Of a DNA stretch of 64,000 nucleotides, positions 33,598 to 45,001 are shown one piece after another; the stretch's first letter is position 1; the number at the start of each line of letters is the position of its first letter. The DNA comes from Arthrobacter citreus (GTDB lineage: Bacteria; Actinomycetota; Actinomycetes; Actinomycetales; Micrococcaceae): contig NZ_CP151657.1 in NCBI RefSeq assembly GCF_038405225.1, positions 1,178,001 to 1,242,000 on the forward strand, written 5' to 3'. The notes under the pieces are model-generated. The model did no database searches. It saw nothing but the letters and a program-made list of their open reading frames with translations, and was not told the origin of the DNA. The translations under genes and the position numbers were made by a program.

Positions 33598-35025
33598 CTA
33601 GGCGTCGATTACCAGATCTGTACGCGCGGTGGAGCAGCAGGGCAGAAACTTGCCGGCATCGATTTCCCGTGACCGGATGCCGCCCTGGTGGTTCATCTCG
33701 ACGTCCCCGGACAGCTTGACGACCTTGCAGGAGCCGCACATTCCCTCCTTGCAGTTGGCGCCGATCCTCACGCCGGCACGCTGGGCCACTCCCAGGATGT
33801 GCTCGGCGGGGTCGATGCGCACGTTGATGCCGGTGCGCATGAAGGACAGGGTGAGGCTTCCCGTTCCCACGGTGTCGAAGCTCGAGGCATCGGGGGTCCC
33901 TTCCTCCGTCCCCGCGTCCGTCCCCGCGTCCGTGCTGCCTGCGGCGGCTTTGGCAGGAGGCCCGCCCGGATCGGCGGTTTCCAGCGGCAGCCCTGTGGAC
34001 TTTCGGGTCCCCCCGGCGTCGTGGCCGGGCTCGTACAACCCAAAGGCGGCGGGTTGGCGTTCGTAGTAGTCCTCAGCGGAACCGGCAATTTCCTTGGTGA
34101 TTCCCTCCGCGATGTCCACGGCGAATGCGAGCTCCGACCGGTACTCCAGCCTCGTCTGGCGGTCTCCGGAGAAAAACTCCATGTGGATTGAGGTGTCATC
34201 GACGCCGACCTTTCCGAGGAGTTCGGCGGCGGTGTTCAGATAGCTCTCGGGGCCGCAGGCGTACACCTGGCGGCCGTTGGCATCGGGGGCCACCTCATCC
34301 AGCATGGCCGCCGTGAGTCTTCCGGTGAGCCATTCCCACCCCTCGGGTTGGCTGCGGTCTCCCAGGGAGTAAAAGACCTTGATGCGCGAGTCCACGGAGG
34401 CGATGTAGGTCAACTCCAGATGAAAGGCAAAACCTCCGGCCGCCGCTCCGTGGTAGAGCACGATGACGTCGGACTGCCCGGGCAGGGAATGGATGGTCCG
34501 CACCATCGACATGATGGGGGTAATGCCCGCGCCTGCGGCCAGCAGGAGGTACCGGGCCCTCCGGTCGGCGTCGGGCAGGTGGAATGCTCCGACCGGTCCG
34601 AGCATTTCAAGGACGGTACCGGGTTTGACGTTTTCGTGCACCCACGGCGAGACCAGCCCCTGAGGATCACGTTTGACGGTGATATCGAAGGTCCACGGTT
34701 TGGTGGGCGAACTGGACAGCGAGTAGCTGCGGTCCACGGCCTCCTGGCCTTCACCGGTCACTGGAAAGGCGACGTTCACGTACTGGCCGGACCGGAACGC
34801 CAGAGGCGCGCCGTCGCAGCGGCGGAACACGAACGTCATCATGCCGCCCACCTCGGGAACCACCTCGACGCATTCAGCCATGAACTCCTGCGGATGCCAG
34901 GGACCCAAAGCGCGGGCGGCACCGGCGGCACCCCCCGTGCTGCCCATCACCCGGTTCCACGGCATCTCAAGACCGCGGATGCGCTGTGACTCCTGGACTG
35001 CCGCGACGGTGCCGAGTTCAATCAT
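33598..35025 (-). CDS. gbcB: Glycine betaine monooxygenase reductase subunit
   Basis: Electron-transfer partner of the Rieske oxygenase GbcA, 475 aa. Domains: FAD-binding barrel (about 45-150; RSYSLSSSP is the flavin motif), NAD(P)-binding domain (150-280; LLLAAGAGITPIMSMVR and YACGPESYL), a long low-complexity linker (about 325-390), and a C-terminal plant-type 2Fe-2S ferredoxin domain with C-x4-C-x2-C (CKEGMCGSC) and a last Cys in FLPCCS. Its ATG overlaps the stop of gbcA by four bases. The linker carries the repeat TDAGTDAG from a 12-bp DNA repeat and makes the protein about 100 residues longer than the Pseudomonas protein as I recall it. Confidence 0.9.
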   Translation of the reverse strand: MIELGTVAAVQESQRIRGLEMPWNRVMGSTGGAAGAARALGPWHPQEFMAECVEVVPEVGGMMTFVFRRCDGAPLAFRSGQYVNVAFPVTGEGQEAVDRSYSLSSSPTKPWTFDITVKRDPQGLVSPWVHENVKPGTVLEMLGPVGAFHLPDADRRARYLLLAAGAGITPIMSMVRTIHSLPGQSDVIVLYHGAAAGGFAFHLELTYIASVDSRIKVFYSLGDRSQPEGWEWLTGRLTAAMLDEVAPDANGRQVYACGPESYLNTAAELLGKVGVDDTSIHMEFFSGDRQTRLEYRSELAFAVDIAEGITKEIAGSAEDYYERQPAAFGLYEPGHDAGGTRKSTGLPLETADPGGPPAKAAAGSTDAGTDAGTEEGTPDASSFDTVGTGSLTLSFMRTGINVRIDPAEHILGVAQRAGVRIGANCKEGMCGSCKVVKLSGDVEMNHQGGIRSREIDAGKFLPCCSTARTDLVIDA

Positions 35026-36326
35026 GCCAAGTGCTCCTGCACACGCTGCACGTACCAGTTAATGAACGCCTCAACCTGGTATTCGCTTTTCATGTAGGGG
35101 CCCGGTTCGTAGGCGGGGCTGCCGGCGCCCTTCTGGCACAGCTCCACGAACGCTTTGTCCTGCAGATTGGTCTGCTTCCAGGTGTGCGTGAGTTTCTCTA
35201 CGTCGTAGTCGACGCCGTCCTCGGCGTCGTCGGCCACCAGCCAGGTGGTGCGCACCAGCGTCTGGTGTTCATTGACGGGAAAAACGGCGAACGTGATGAC
35301 GTGGTCCCCGAGGAAATGGAACCAGCTGTTGGGCTGCAGGTGCATCGAGCAGCGGCCAAGCCGGAAGTCCCGCAAGTCGCCGAGCAGCTTCTTGGACAGC
35401 CGGCGCCCGTCAGGGGAGAACGATTCGCCGTCACCGTCGAGTGATTCCCGGGAGATGCGGATGCCCGCCACTCGGGTGTCAAGCTCCTCGACAACTTCGT
35501 AGGGAAGGCCGTAACGGCGGCAACGGTCCTCGAGCAGTGACTGTGCCTCCTTGTTGCGGTCCCACACCTCCTCGAGATGGTGCGGGACCAGGCCCTCCGT
35601 CAGTCCCCAGGTGGGAAAGAGGGAACAGGCGAGTTCCGGGTGGCCGTCGCAGTGGTAGCACTCACGGTTGTTCTCCATGACGAGCTTCCAGTTGCCCTCT
35701 TCGATGATGTTCTGCTGGTAAGCGATTTTCGTCTTCGACAGGTCATGGGGCGCGAGGTAGGGCTCGAAGATTTCTCCGGTTTCGTCGAAATCCGTCGGCG
35801 GTTCGTCCGCAATGCAGATGAAGATCAGTCCAGCGACTATGCGGCTGTGGGCGCGCTTGAGGCCAAAACAGCCCTTGTCGAACTCTGTTTCCCCGGGCGC
35901 CGAAGCATGGATCAAATTGCCGTCGGGGGAGTAGGTCCAGGAGTGGTAGCCGCAGACCAGGTTTCCCGTGGTACCCGCCGGTTCGGTCAGGACACGTGCG
36001 CCGCGGTGGCGGCACACGTTGTGCAGCACGTTCACGCCGCCGTCGTCGTTGTGCAGCACGATCAGGGAGTAGGGCCCGTAGTTGACCGTGACGTAGTCGC
36101 CCGGCTCAGGGAGCTCGGCGACGCTCGCGGCAAAGATCCAGTGTTGGCCGAAAATGGCCTGCATGTCGATGGTGAAGACCGTCGGGTCGGTGTAGAAGGG
36201 TGCGTCGAGGGAGTATCCCGAGCGCCGGAATTCGAATAAACCGGTGATTTCGGCCAACTGATCGGCACGCAGCGATGAGGCGGGCTTTCCTCGTGCGTTG
36301 AGGGGTGTGTTCACTGGAGCGGACAT
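35022..36326 (-). CDS. gbcA: Glycine betaine monooxygenase, Rieske oxygenase subunit
   Basis: Catalytic subunit that demethylates glycine betaine to dimethylglycine with release of formaldehyde, using O2 and electrons from GbcB. The 434-aa protein has the Rieske cluster ligands C105/H107 (CRHRGA) and C125/H128 (CGYHSW), and the mononuclear iron site with H225 and H229 in NNRECYHCDGHPEL. The NNRECYHC context is shared by betaine- and carnitine-type monooxygenases. GGGAGGAAACAC precedes the ATG. Identity as betaine, not carnitine or stachydrine, enzyme is supported by the adjacent BCCT, dimethylglycine oxidase and sarcosine oxidase genes. Confidence 0.9.
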   Translation of the reverse strand: MSAPVNTPLNARGKPASSLRADQLAEITGLFEFRRSGYSLDAPFYTDPTVFTIDMQAIFGQHWIFAASVAELPEPGDYVTVNYGPYSLIVLHNDDGGVNVLHNVCRHRGARVLTEPAGTTGNLVCGYHSWTYSPDGNLIHASAPGETEFDKGCFGLKRAHSRIVAGLIFICIADEPPTDFDETGEIFEPYLAPHDLSKTKIAYQQNIIEEGNWKLVMENNRECYHCDGHPELACSLFPTWGLTEGLVPHHLEEVWDRNKEAQSLLEDRCRRYGLPYEVVEELDTRVAGIRISRESLDGDGESFSPDGRRLSKKLLGDLRDFRLGRCSMHLQPNSWFHFLGDHVITFAVFPVNEHQTLVRTTWLVADDAEDGVDYDVEKLTHTWKQTNLQDKAFVELCQKGAGSPAYEPGPYMKSEYQVEAFINWYVQRVQEHLA

Positions 36327-36405
36327 GTGTTTCCTCCCGGAAGAGCTGATCAGGGTGCGCTGAGGGGAGACCCGGGGCAGTCGGTTATCGAAACGTTGTA
36401 GTCCG

Positions 36406-36460
36406 AGACTAGAGACGGGTCATCTGCAGATAAAGCGCAACATCTTGGAGATATCAATGC
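36406..36460. promoter_or_regulatory. gbcAB/lysR divergent control region
   Basis: On the minus strand TTTATC (36434-36429), 17 bases and TAGTCT (36411-36406) could drive gbcAB. ATCTGCAGAT (36422-36431) is a perfect 10-bp palindrome across the -35. ATATCAATGC (36451-36460) repeats the sequence found beside the GntR palindrome at 39694-39703. LysR proteins bind such T-rich/A-rich intervals, but no single T-N11-A site stands out. Confidence 0.5.
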
Positions 36461-36471
36461 ACAATGGGTGC

Positions 36472-37404
36472 ATGATCGATCCTCGGCTCATCACACTCCG
36501 GGTGTTTGCCGGTTGCGGCACCGTTGGCACCACCGCGGAGCTCACGGGTTATTCTCCCTCCGCCGTCTCGGCGCAACTGCGGGAGCTCCAACGCGTGCTC
36601 GGAATGCAGCTGTTGACGAAGGACGGCCGGGGCGTGCGGCTGACCTCCACGGGCCGGTTTCTTGTAGAGGGCTCGGACCGGCTCATTGCGGAATGGGAGA
36701 GCCTGCGCGCCTCGGCCCTGGCGGCCGGCGGCCAGGTGCAGACGCGTTTCGGCCTTGGCGGTTTCTCCACCGCGGCGGCCCGGCTGCTCGCTCCGCTGGC
36801 CGCCACTCTGCGCTCAACACACCCCTTGCTGGAGGTGCAGGTACTCGAGGCCAACCCGGCCCGCTGCTTCGATTTGCTGGTTGCCGAGCGAATCGATCTC
36901 GCAGTCATCGTGGCCATGCAGTCCCACAGCTATGTTGAGGACGATCCGCGCTTCGAGCAGATTGTTCTGCTCGACGATCCTCTGGACGTGATCATTTCCT
37001 CCGACCACCCGCTGGCAGCGCGGGAAGCCGTGACGCTTGAAGAACTGGCGTCGGAACCGTGGATCACTGACGCCGCCGGTTCCGCCTACCATTCCCTCTT
37101 CACGGCAGCCTTCACGGCAGTCGGGGTGACGCCGCGGATTGCCCATGAGGCCGTTGAATGGGAGACCCAGATCGCCTTTGTCAGTGCGGGGTTGGGTGTG
37201 GGCCTGCTGCCGAGGCTGGCGCCCCTGCATCACGGTGAAAACGTGGTTCGGCTGCACATTACCGGCCGCGGGAAGCCTTCACGGCGCATAGTCGCCGCGG
37301 TGCGCACGGGCAGCATCACGTCTCCCCTGATACAGGAGTCGCTCGGGATCCTGCAGTCCAGCGCGGATTGCATCCTCACCACCCGGCCCCAAGACAGTCT
37401 CTGA
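36472..37404 (+). CDS. LysR-family regulator
   Basis: Transcriptional regulator of 310 aa, divergent from gbcAB and so probably their activator. The N-terminal winged helix reads LRVFAGCGTVGTTAELTGYS, then PSAVSAQLRELQRVLGMQLL; the rest is the two-lobed co-inducer domain (FDLLVAERIDLAVIV, VSAGLGVGLLPRLAP). ATG 36472 matches the usual family N-terminus; ATG 36457 has a better ribosome site (GGAG) and is possible. Effector unknown; betaine or dimethylglycine would fit the setting. Confidence 0.9.
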   Translation: MIDPRLITLRVFAGCGTVGTTAELTGYSPSAVSAQLRELQRVLGMQLLTKDGRGVRLTSTGRFLVEGSDRLIAEWESLRASALAAGGQVQTRFGLGGFSTAAARLLAPLAATLRSTHPLLEVQVLEANPARCFDLLVAERIDLAVIVAMQSHSYVEDDPRFEQIVLLDDPLDVIISSDHPLAAREAVTLEELASEPWITDAAGSAYHSLFTAAFTAVGVTPRIAHEAVEWETQIAFVSAGLGVGLLPRLAPLHHGENVVRLHITGRGKPSRRIVAAVRTGSITSPLIQESLGILQSSADCILTTRPQDSL

Positions 37405-37408
37405 TCAA

Positions 37409-37461
37409 GCAGCCCGCTTCAGCGGCACCCGGGGAAGCCGGGTGCCGCTGCGGCGGGCTGC
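37409..37461. terminator. Bidirectional terminator between lysR and BCCT gene
   Basis: Long hairpin: GCAGCCCGC/GCGGGCTGC outside and AGCGGCACCCGG/CCGGGTGCCGCT inside, separated by a three-base internal bulge on each side and closed by a five-base loop. No T run follows; it sits between two convergent genes. Confidence 0.8.
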
Positions 37462-37474
37462 TGCAATCGGACGG

Positions 37475-39496
37475 CTATTGACCGCCCGGATGCCGATGCC
37501 GGGGCTGGGTGGCTGGGATGCTGCCCGTGGGAGTCCGTCCCGGGCAGTCCGAGTCAGAGCACTTCTCGGCGCATTCGTGCTTTGTGACGAGGTCGAACTG
37601 CGCGCCGCCGTGCTGTTCCACGCCAGAGCGTATGGCCCGCTCGACGACGGATGTGGCCAGGCGGCGCCGCAGGGAAAGCGGATCGCGCCGCAGGTCCTTG
37701 GTGAGCGCAAAGCAGAGCAGCAGCATGACGATCATGAACGGCAGCGCTGCCACGATGGTGATGCGCTGCAGGCCCGCCAGGGCTTCCGATGGTTCATTTC
37801 CGCCGGCCAGCAGCATGACCGCCGCCACGGCGCCGGTAAGGCAGCCCCAGAAGATGACCACGCCGCGGCGGGGGTGCTCCGCACCGTTGGAGCTGAGCGA
37901 CCCCATCACAATGGAGGCGGCGTCCGCGCCGGTGATGAAGAAGATGGCGACGAGGACCATGGCCAGCACAATAACGGCGCTAACAGCCCAGTCAGGCATG
38001 CTCAGGTTCTTGATCAAGTCAAAAAGCGCTCCGTCGAAGTTCACGGACGGAGTTCCGTCGACCATGGTGACCAGCCCGGGGGAGTTGGCCCCTTCGGCTT
38101 CCTGCTGGATGTGGAAGGCTGTCCCTCCAAAGATGCAGAACCAGATCACGCTGACCACGCTGGGTACCAGCAGCACGCCGGTTACGAACTGACGGATGGT
38201 GCGGCCGCGGCTGATGCGGGCAATGAAGAGGCCTACGAAAGGCGTCCAGGACAGCCACCAGGCCCAGTAGAAAATTGTCCAGCTGGTCATCCAGCTGCGC
38301 AGTGACTCATCGCCGACCGCTTCGGTCCGGGTCGACATTTCGGCCAGGTCGCGCGCGTAGTCTCCCACCGCGGAGGGGATCAGGTTGAGGATGAAAAGGG
38401 TGGGGCCGACGACGAAGACCACCAGCGCAAGGATGGCGGCCAGGACCATATTGATGTTGGAGAGCCACTGGATGCCGCGGCTAATGCCGGAGACGGCCGA
38501 TGCGACGAAGCACAAGGTCAGGACGCCCACGATTGCCACGAGCACCGGCGTGCCGACTTGGCCGAACCAGCCGTTGGAGGTCATGCCGCTGCCGATTTGC
38601 AGGGCGCCCAGGCCCAATGATGCAGCGGTGCCAAACAGGGTGGCGAAAATGGCCAGGATGTTGATGAACTTTCCCAATGGCCCTTCCACCCTCCGGACGC
38701 CGAAAAGTGAGGTGAAGGCGACGGAGATCAGTTGCCGGCGTCCCAGGCGGTAGGTGCCGTAGGCCATGGCGATCCCCACGACGGCGTACATGGCCCACGG
38801 ATGCAGGGTCCAGTGGAAGATCGACGTTGCCATGGCCGTCTGGATTGCTTCGGGCGTACTACCGTCCACCGTTCCGGGCGGGGGAGAGACGTAGTGATAA
38901 AGCGGTTCGGCCACGCCGTAGAACATGAGCCCGATGCCCATGCCGGCGGCGAACATCATCGCAACCCAGGAGACGGTTCGGAATTCGGGCCTCTCGCCGT
39001 CCTTGCCCAGCGGGATGTTGCCGAACTTGCCCAGGGCCAGCCACAGGACGAAGATCACGAAAAGTGATGCCATCAGCATGAAGAGCCAGCCGGTGTACTC
39101 CATCACCCAGTTGAGGGCGCCGGTGGAGGACAGGGACAGACTGTCGCGCCCTGCAAAACCCCAGATAACAAAGGCAATGGCGATGGCTCCGGTGATCCCG
39201 AAGGTAATCTTGTCGAGGGACAGCTTGTGATTGCGTCGATTTGCGGCTGTCTGCTCCGTCTTGGCGTGACGGAGGTCTTCGAGGATCTGTTCGTACTCGA
39301 CGTCCGGGATGAGGAGTTCCTCTCCGTCCTCCGGATCGGGGACAGCGGAGGTTCCGTCTGCGTCACCGGGGACAGTAGTGACTGCCGTGCTCTTGCCCCC
39401 GTTCCGGGGTTCGTCGTGAAGTAAGCCGCCAGCCACCCCGTCATCGGCAGGCAGGTCCTCGGGCGTGTGGGATTTCTGGTCACTGTTGGAAGCCAT
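37475..39496 (-). CDS. BCCT-family glycine betaine/choline transporter
   Basis: Secondary transporter of 673 aa that brings in betaine or related trimethylammonium compounds with Na+ or H+. After a 90-residue acidic cytosolic N-terminus there are about twelve membrane helices. AAGMGIGLMFYGVAEPLYHY is the glycine-rich helix 3 and WAWWLSWTPFVGLFIARISR the family signature with the Trp cluster that cages the quaternary amine. The C-terminal tail (LRRRLATSVVERAIRSG, then a Cys-rich end with HECAEKCSDSDC) is long and unlike BetP. AAAGGA lies seven bases ahead of ATG 39496. In this island it most likely feeds catabolism, not osmoprotection alone. Confidence 0.93.
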   Translation of the reverse strand: MASNSDQKSHTPEDLPADDGVAGGLLHDEPRNGGKSTAVTTVPGDADGTSAVPDPEDGEELLIPDVEYEQILEDLRHAKTEQTAANRRNHKLSLDKITFGITGAIAIAFVIWGFAGRDSLSLSSTGALNWVMEYTGWLFMLMASLFVIFVLWLALGKFGNIPLGKDGERPEFRTVSWVAMMFAAGMGIGLMFYGVAEPLYHYVSPPPGTVDGSTPEAIQTAMATSIFHWTLHPWAMYAVVGIAMAYGTYRLGRRQLISVAFTSLFGVRRVEGPLGKFINILAIFATLFGTAASLGLGALQIGSGMTSNGWFGQVGTPVLVAIVGVLTLCFVASAVSGISRGIQWLSNINMVLAAILALVVFVVGPTLFILNLIPSAVGDYARDLAEMSTRTEAVGDESLRSWMTSWTIFYWAWWLSWTPFVGLFIARISRGRTIRQFVTGVLLVPSVVSVIWFCIFGGTAFHIQQEAEGANSPGLVTMVDGTPSVNFDGALFDLIKNLSMPDWAVSAVIVLAMVLVAIFFITGADAASIVMGSLSSNGAEHPRRGVVIFWGCLTGAVAAVMLLAGGNEPSEALAGLQRITIVAALPFMIVMLLLCFALTKDLRRDPLSLRRRLATSVVERAIRSGVEQHGGAQFDLVTKHECAEKCSDSDCPGRTPTGSIPATQPRHRHPGGQ

Positions 39497-39688
39497 GAGC
39501 GGATCCTTTGCTCGGTAAGGCAGGAGCCTGCGGTTAGATGCATGGCCGCCGGGAGTCGCCATCCGGAAGGTCCGGGGCCTGTCCGGTTGACAGTCATGAT
39601 GTTTGCCGTTGGCGATGTGAACTTCGAGGTGCCCCCTTGTGGGGTGAGGGAATTCAGGACTGATATGGTGTGTTACCAGCTGTGTAAC

Positions 39689-39721
39689 TGATATATCAAT
39701 GCCTAATGACAAAAATGTCAA
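39689..39721. promoter_or_regulatory. GntR-type operator and BCCT promoter
   Basis: TGATATATCA (39689-39698) is a perfect 10-bp palindrome. On the minus strand TTGACA (39721-39716) is an ideal -35 and the -10 expected 17 bases on (TGATAT) falls on this palindrome, so a bound repressor would block the BCCT promoter. A second small inverted repeat, TGACA-AAAA-TGTCA (39707-39720), covers the -35. The rest of the 270-base gap (39497-39766) shows nothing else. Confidence 0.72.
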
Positions 39722-39766
39722 GGACTGCGTGTTACGGCGTGGAGAACAGAGGGAGGAATCGTGGAC

Positions 39767-40462
39767 ATGGCGCAGGCAGGCCAATCACCGGCGGAGACGG
39801 AAGCGCCGGTGGTTCCGCCGAGGCAGGACGGCGAATCCTTCGCTGACTACGCGTACCGGATGTTGTGCGACGAATTGATCGTCCTGGACATTAAACCGGG
39901 CGAACCCCTCAACGATGATGTGATTTCCCGTCGGCTCGGCGTTGGCAGGACGCCAATCCGCGAAGCTATGAAGCGGCTGGAGAATGACCATTTGGTGGTG
40001 GCTTACCCCCGGCGGGGAACGTTCGCCGCCGGCGTGGACATCAAGGATTTGGCTGAGATCTCCGAGATCCGGCAGCTTTTGGAACCGGCCGCAGCCGCAC
40101 GGGCTGCGCGGTTTGCGTCCCCGCAGCTTCGGGAGGAACTTCGGGACTTTGCGCGTGAAGTGGGACAGCTGCTGCCCGGGATGACGTCGCAACGGGATCT
40201 CATGCGTCTGGACATGCGGGTTCACCGGATGATCTACCGGGCCACCGGAAGCAGGCACCTGGAGGACATCCTGGTTCGATACGACAACCTGGCAACAAGG
40301 ATTTGGAGCCTGGTGATTGAAAAGCTCCCGCCGGTCTCCGAGCATATTGCCCAGCATGTTGAACTGCTCGAACGCATCGCGGATGGAGATTCCGAAGCCG
40401 CTGCACGGCTGACCACGCGGCACATCACCGATTTCGAGAACCTCATCAGGGCTGTGCTCTAG
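39767..40462 (+). CDS. GntR-family regulator, FCD domain (first)
   Basis: Repressor-type regulator of 231 aa, divergent from the BCCT gene. The winged helix is at about 25-90 (NDDVISRRLGVGRTPIREAM, then KRLENDHLVVAYPRRGTF); the FCD effector domain has D-x4-H (MDMRVHRMIYRA) and two further His (HIAQHVELLE, TTRHITDF) that usually bind a metal and carboxylate ligand. It is a paralogue of the product of 44128-44805, with matching VAYPRRGTFA and RYDNLATRIW blocks. ATG 39767 has GGAGG ten bases ahead; GTG 39761 is the alternative. The likely ligand is an intermediate of betaine breakdown. Confidence 0.92.
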   Translation: MAQAGQSPAETEAPVVPPRQDGESFADYAYRMLCDELIVLDIKPGEPLNDDVISRRLGVGRTPIREAMKRLENDHLVVAYPRRGTFAAGVDIKDLAEISEIRQLLEPAAAARAARFASPQLREELRDFAREVGQLLPGMTSQRDLMRLDMRVHRMIYRATGSRHLEDILVRYDNLATRIWSLVIEKLPPVSEHIAQHVELLERIADGDSEAAARLTTRHITDFENLIRAVL

Positions 40463-40544
40463 CGCGGGTCCGCTTCGCCCGCCACCCGGCGCCGCTCCAT
40501 GGCGGCGGGATGCCATGGCCGGTGGGCTAGGCGCGGCCGGCGGG

Positions 40545-43079
<2,535 letters not shown>

Positions 43080-43093
43080 TTAGTGGTTGCTGA

Positions 43094-44008
43094 TTACCGG
43101 AACACGACGGTGCTGGTTCGATCCAGCAGTACACGGTGCTCGCAGTGCCACCGCACGGCACGGGAGAGTGCCAGTGCTTCGGCGTCCCGGCCAACTGTTG
43201 ACAGGGCAGTCGGTCCATAACTGTGGTCAACCCTGATGACTTCCTGTTCGATGATGGGCCCCTCATCCAGTTCCGGTGTTACGTAGTGGGCGGTTGCGCC
43301 CACCAGCTTGACGCCGCGGTCGTAGGCCTGGTGGTAGGGGCGTGCACCCTTGAATCCCGGGAGGAAGGAGTGGTGGATATTGATGGCCCGGCCTTCAAGG
43401 GAGCGGCAAAGATCGTTGGACAGTACCTGCATGTACCGGGCCAGCACAACGAGGTCGATGCTGTGCTCGTCCACCAGTTCCAGCAGGCGCCGTTCGGCAT
43501 CCAGCTTTGTCTCAGGGGTTACCGGGAGGTGGATGAAGGGGATGCCGGCTGCCTCGGCCATGGCCCGGTGGGTTTCATGGTTGGAAACGACAAGGGCGAT
43601 GTCGCCCCCGAGGCTTCCGCCCCGCCACCGGAAGAGCAGGTCGTTCAGGCAGTGGCCGAACTTGGACACCATGACGAGCAGGCGCTGCTGTGTCTGATCA
43701 TGAAAGCTGAACTTCATGTCGAAGCGCTCGGCGATCGGACGAAACTCTTCCTGGAGCCTCTCCGGGCTGTAGGCCGAGGTTCCCGAGAATGCGGAGCGAA
43801 GGTGCAGTGTCTGGCGGAGGTGGTCGTCAAACTGCTGGTGTTCGTCGATGTTAAAGCCACGCTCGAAAAGAAAGGTGGTGACGGCCTGGACTATGCCTGC
43901 GCGCTCAACGCATGAGAGGGTCAGCACAAATTTCCGGGTCTCGGGTTCCACGCGTGCCTCCGGCTGCGGCTGCGTGCGGGTGGACGAGTCTGTCGCGACA
44001 AGGGCCAT
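43094..44008 (-). CDS. purU: Formyltetrahydrofolate deformylase
   Basis: Hydrolyses 10-formyl-tetrahydrofolate to formate and tetrahydrofolate, 304 aa. An N-terminal ACT domain (about 25-110; FVLTLSCVERAGIVQAVTTF) is followed by the formyltransferase fold: VVSNHETHRAMAEAAGIPF, INIHHSFLPGFKGARPYHQA with the catalytic Asn and His, and HYVTPELDEGPII with the catalytic Asp. TAAGGAGTCGAC precedes ATG 44008. Being first in an operon with dimethylglycine oxidase, it can return tetrahydrofolate charged with carbon from demethylation. The first 20 residues are a variable extension. Confidence 0.96.
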   Translation of the reverse strand: MALVATDSSTRTQPQPEARVEPETRKFVLTLSCVERAGIVQAVTTFLFERGFNIDEHQQFDDHLRQTLHLRSAFSGTSAYSPERLQEEFRPIAERFDMKFSFHDQTQQRLLVMVSKFGHCLNDLLFRWRGGSLGGDIALVVSNHETHRAMAEAAGIPFIHLPVTPETKLDAERRLLELVDEHSIDLVVLARYMQVLSNDLCRSLEGRAINIHHSFLPGFKGARPYHQAYDRGVKLVGATAHYVTPELDEGPIIEQEVIRVDHSYGPTALSTVGRDAEALALSRAVRWHCEHRVLLDRTSTVVFR

Positions 44009-44042
44009 GTCGACTCCTTAGATATATTCTTGCTTCTAGAAC

Positions 44043-44093
44043 TGATATATCAGGACTGACCGTCAGCGTATACTGGCCATAGATCAAGGTCAA
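44043..44093. promoter_or_regulatory. GntR-type operator and purU promoter
   Basis: TGATATATCA (44043-44052), the same 10-bp palindrome as at 39689. On the minus strand TTGACC (44093-44088), 17 bases, TACGCT (44070-44065) may drive purU-dmg, which puts the palindrome just after the start of transcription. A related half-site GATATATTC is at 44030-44038. The divergent gntR promoter may use TATACT (44069-44074). Confidence 0.68.
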
Positions 44094-44127
44094 TAGCCTT
44101 TTTACTTGAGTGATAGGGGTCCGCACC

Positions 44128-44805
44128 ATGGCTTTTGAACTGCTGTCACAGGATGCCGCGGCGAAGAGGTCGCTGGCCGACGTAGCCTATGACCGCATCA
44201 GGGACCGGCTGTTGACGCTGGACATCAAGCCCGGCGCCCTCATCAATGACGACGACCTGGCCAAGGACCTGGGGATCGGCCGCACCCCGGTGCGTGAAGC
44301 GTTGAAGCGGTTGGAGTTGGATCGCCTCGTGGTCTCCTATCCGCGGAGGGGCACCTTCGCGACATTGGTGGAGGTCACCGATCTTGCGCTCATCTCCGAA
44401 ATCCGCCTCCAGCTTGAGCCTCTTGCCGCCTCCCGGGCCGCAAGGGTGGCGACGGAGCCGGTGAGGGAGCAGCTGCGGGGTGTTGTGCGCGCTGTCGAGG
44501 CTTTCGATATGGGTGCGGCCTCAGTTGTTGAAATCCTGCGCCTGGATGCCCGCGTGCATCAGGGCATCTACGCGGCCGCCGCCAATCCCCATCTCGAAGA
44601 CATCCTGATCCGCTACGACAACCTCGCGACACGAATCTGGTGCCTGGTGCTGGATCGCCTGCCCGATCTGACCTGTCATGTGCATGAGCATGTGGACCTG
44701 CTTCGTGCGGTTATCGACGGGGATGAAGCCAAGGCCGCGGAGCTGGCACGGATTCACGTCAGCGGCTTCGAACACGCTGTGCGCGAGGCCCTTTTTGCCG
44801 CTTAG
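44128..44805 (+). CDS. GntR-family regulator, FCD domain (second)
   Basis: 225-aa paralogue of the regulator at 39767. Winged helix INDDDLAKDLGIGRTPVREA, then LKRLELDRLVVSYPRRGTF; the FCD domain shows LDARVHQGIYAAA, HVHEHVDLL and ARIHVSGFEHA as metal/ligand positions. ATG 44128 follows AGGGG. It is divergent from purU-dmg and 200 bases ahead of the sox operon on the same strand, so it is well placed to control both. The shared operator sequence suggests that the two GntR proteins bind overlapping sets of sites. Confidence 0.92.
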   Translation: MAFELLSQDAAAKRSLADVAYDRIRDRLLTLDIKPGALINDDDLAKDLGIGRTPVREALKRLELDRLVVSYPRRGTFATLVEVTDLALISEIRLQLEPLAASRAARVATEPVREQLRGVVRAVEAFDMGAASVVEILRLDARVHQGIYAAAANPHLEDILIRYDNLATRIWCLVLDRLPDLTCHVHEHVDLLRAVIDGDEAKAAELARIHVSGFEHAVREALFAA

Positions 44806-44916
44806 CCGGACCTGCCCGCCGGCAATGGAGCGCAGTCAGGAAGGTCTGCGCTGCGCCAGGCAGGACCCGCACGCCGCGCGGCGCTCCCGGTCCTTGAAGT
44901 AAGCCCTTCCATACTG

Positions 44917-44980
44917 TTGACACCCAGGGGAGTCGATAGAATACTAAAGTCACCGATCTAATATATCAATAAAATATTAG
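44917..44980 (+). promoter_or_regulatory. sox operon promoter and operator
   Basis: TTGACA (44917-44922), 17 bases, AATACT (44940-44945). Directly after the expected start, CTAATAT (44958-44964) and ATATTAG (44974-44980) form an inverted repeat around ATCAATAAA; the left part contains ATATATCAAT, also present at the BCCT site. Repression by a GntR protein at about +7 to +29 is the simplest reading. Confidence 0.72.
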
Positions 44981-45001
44981 GTAGCAGACGGAGGAGAAAC
45001 G

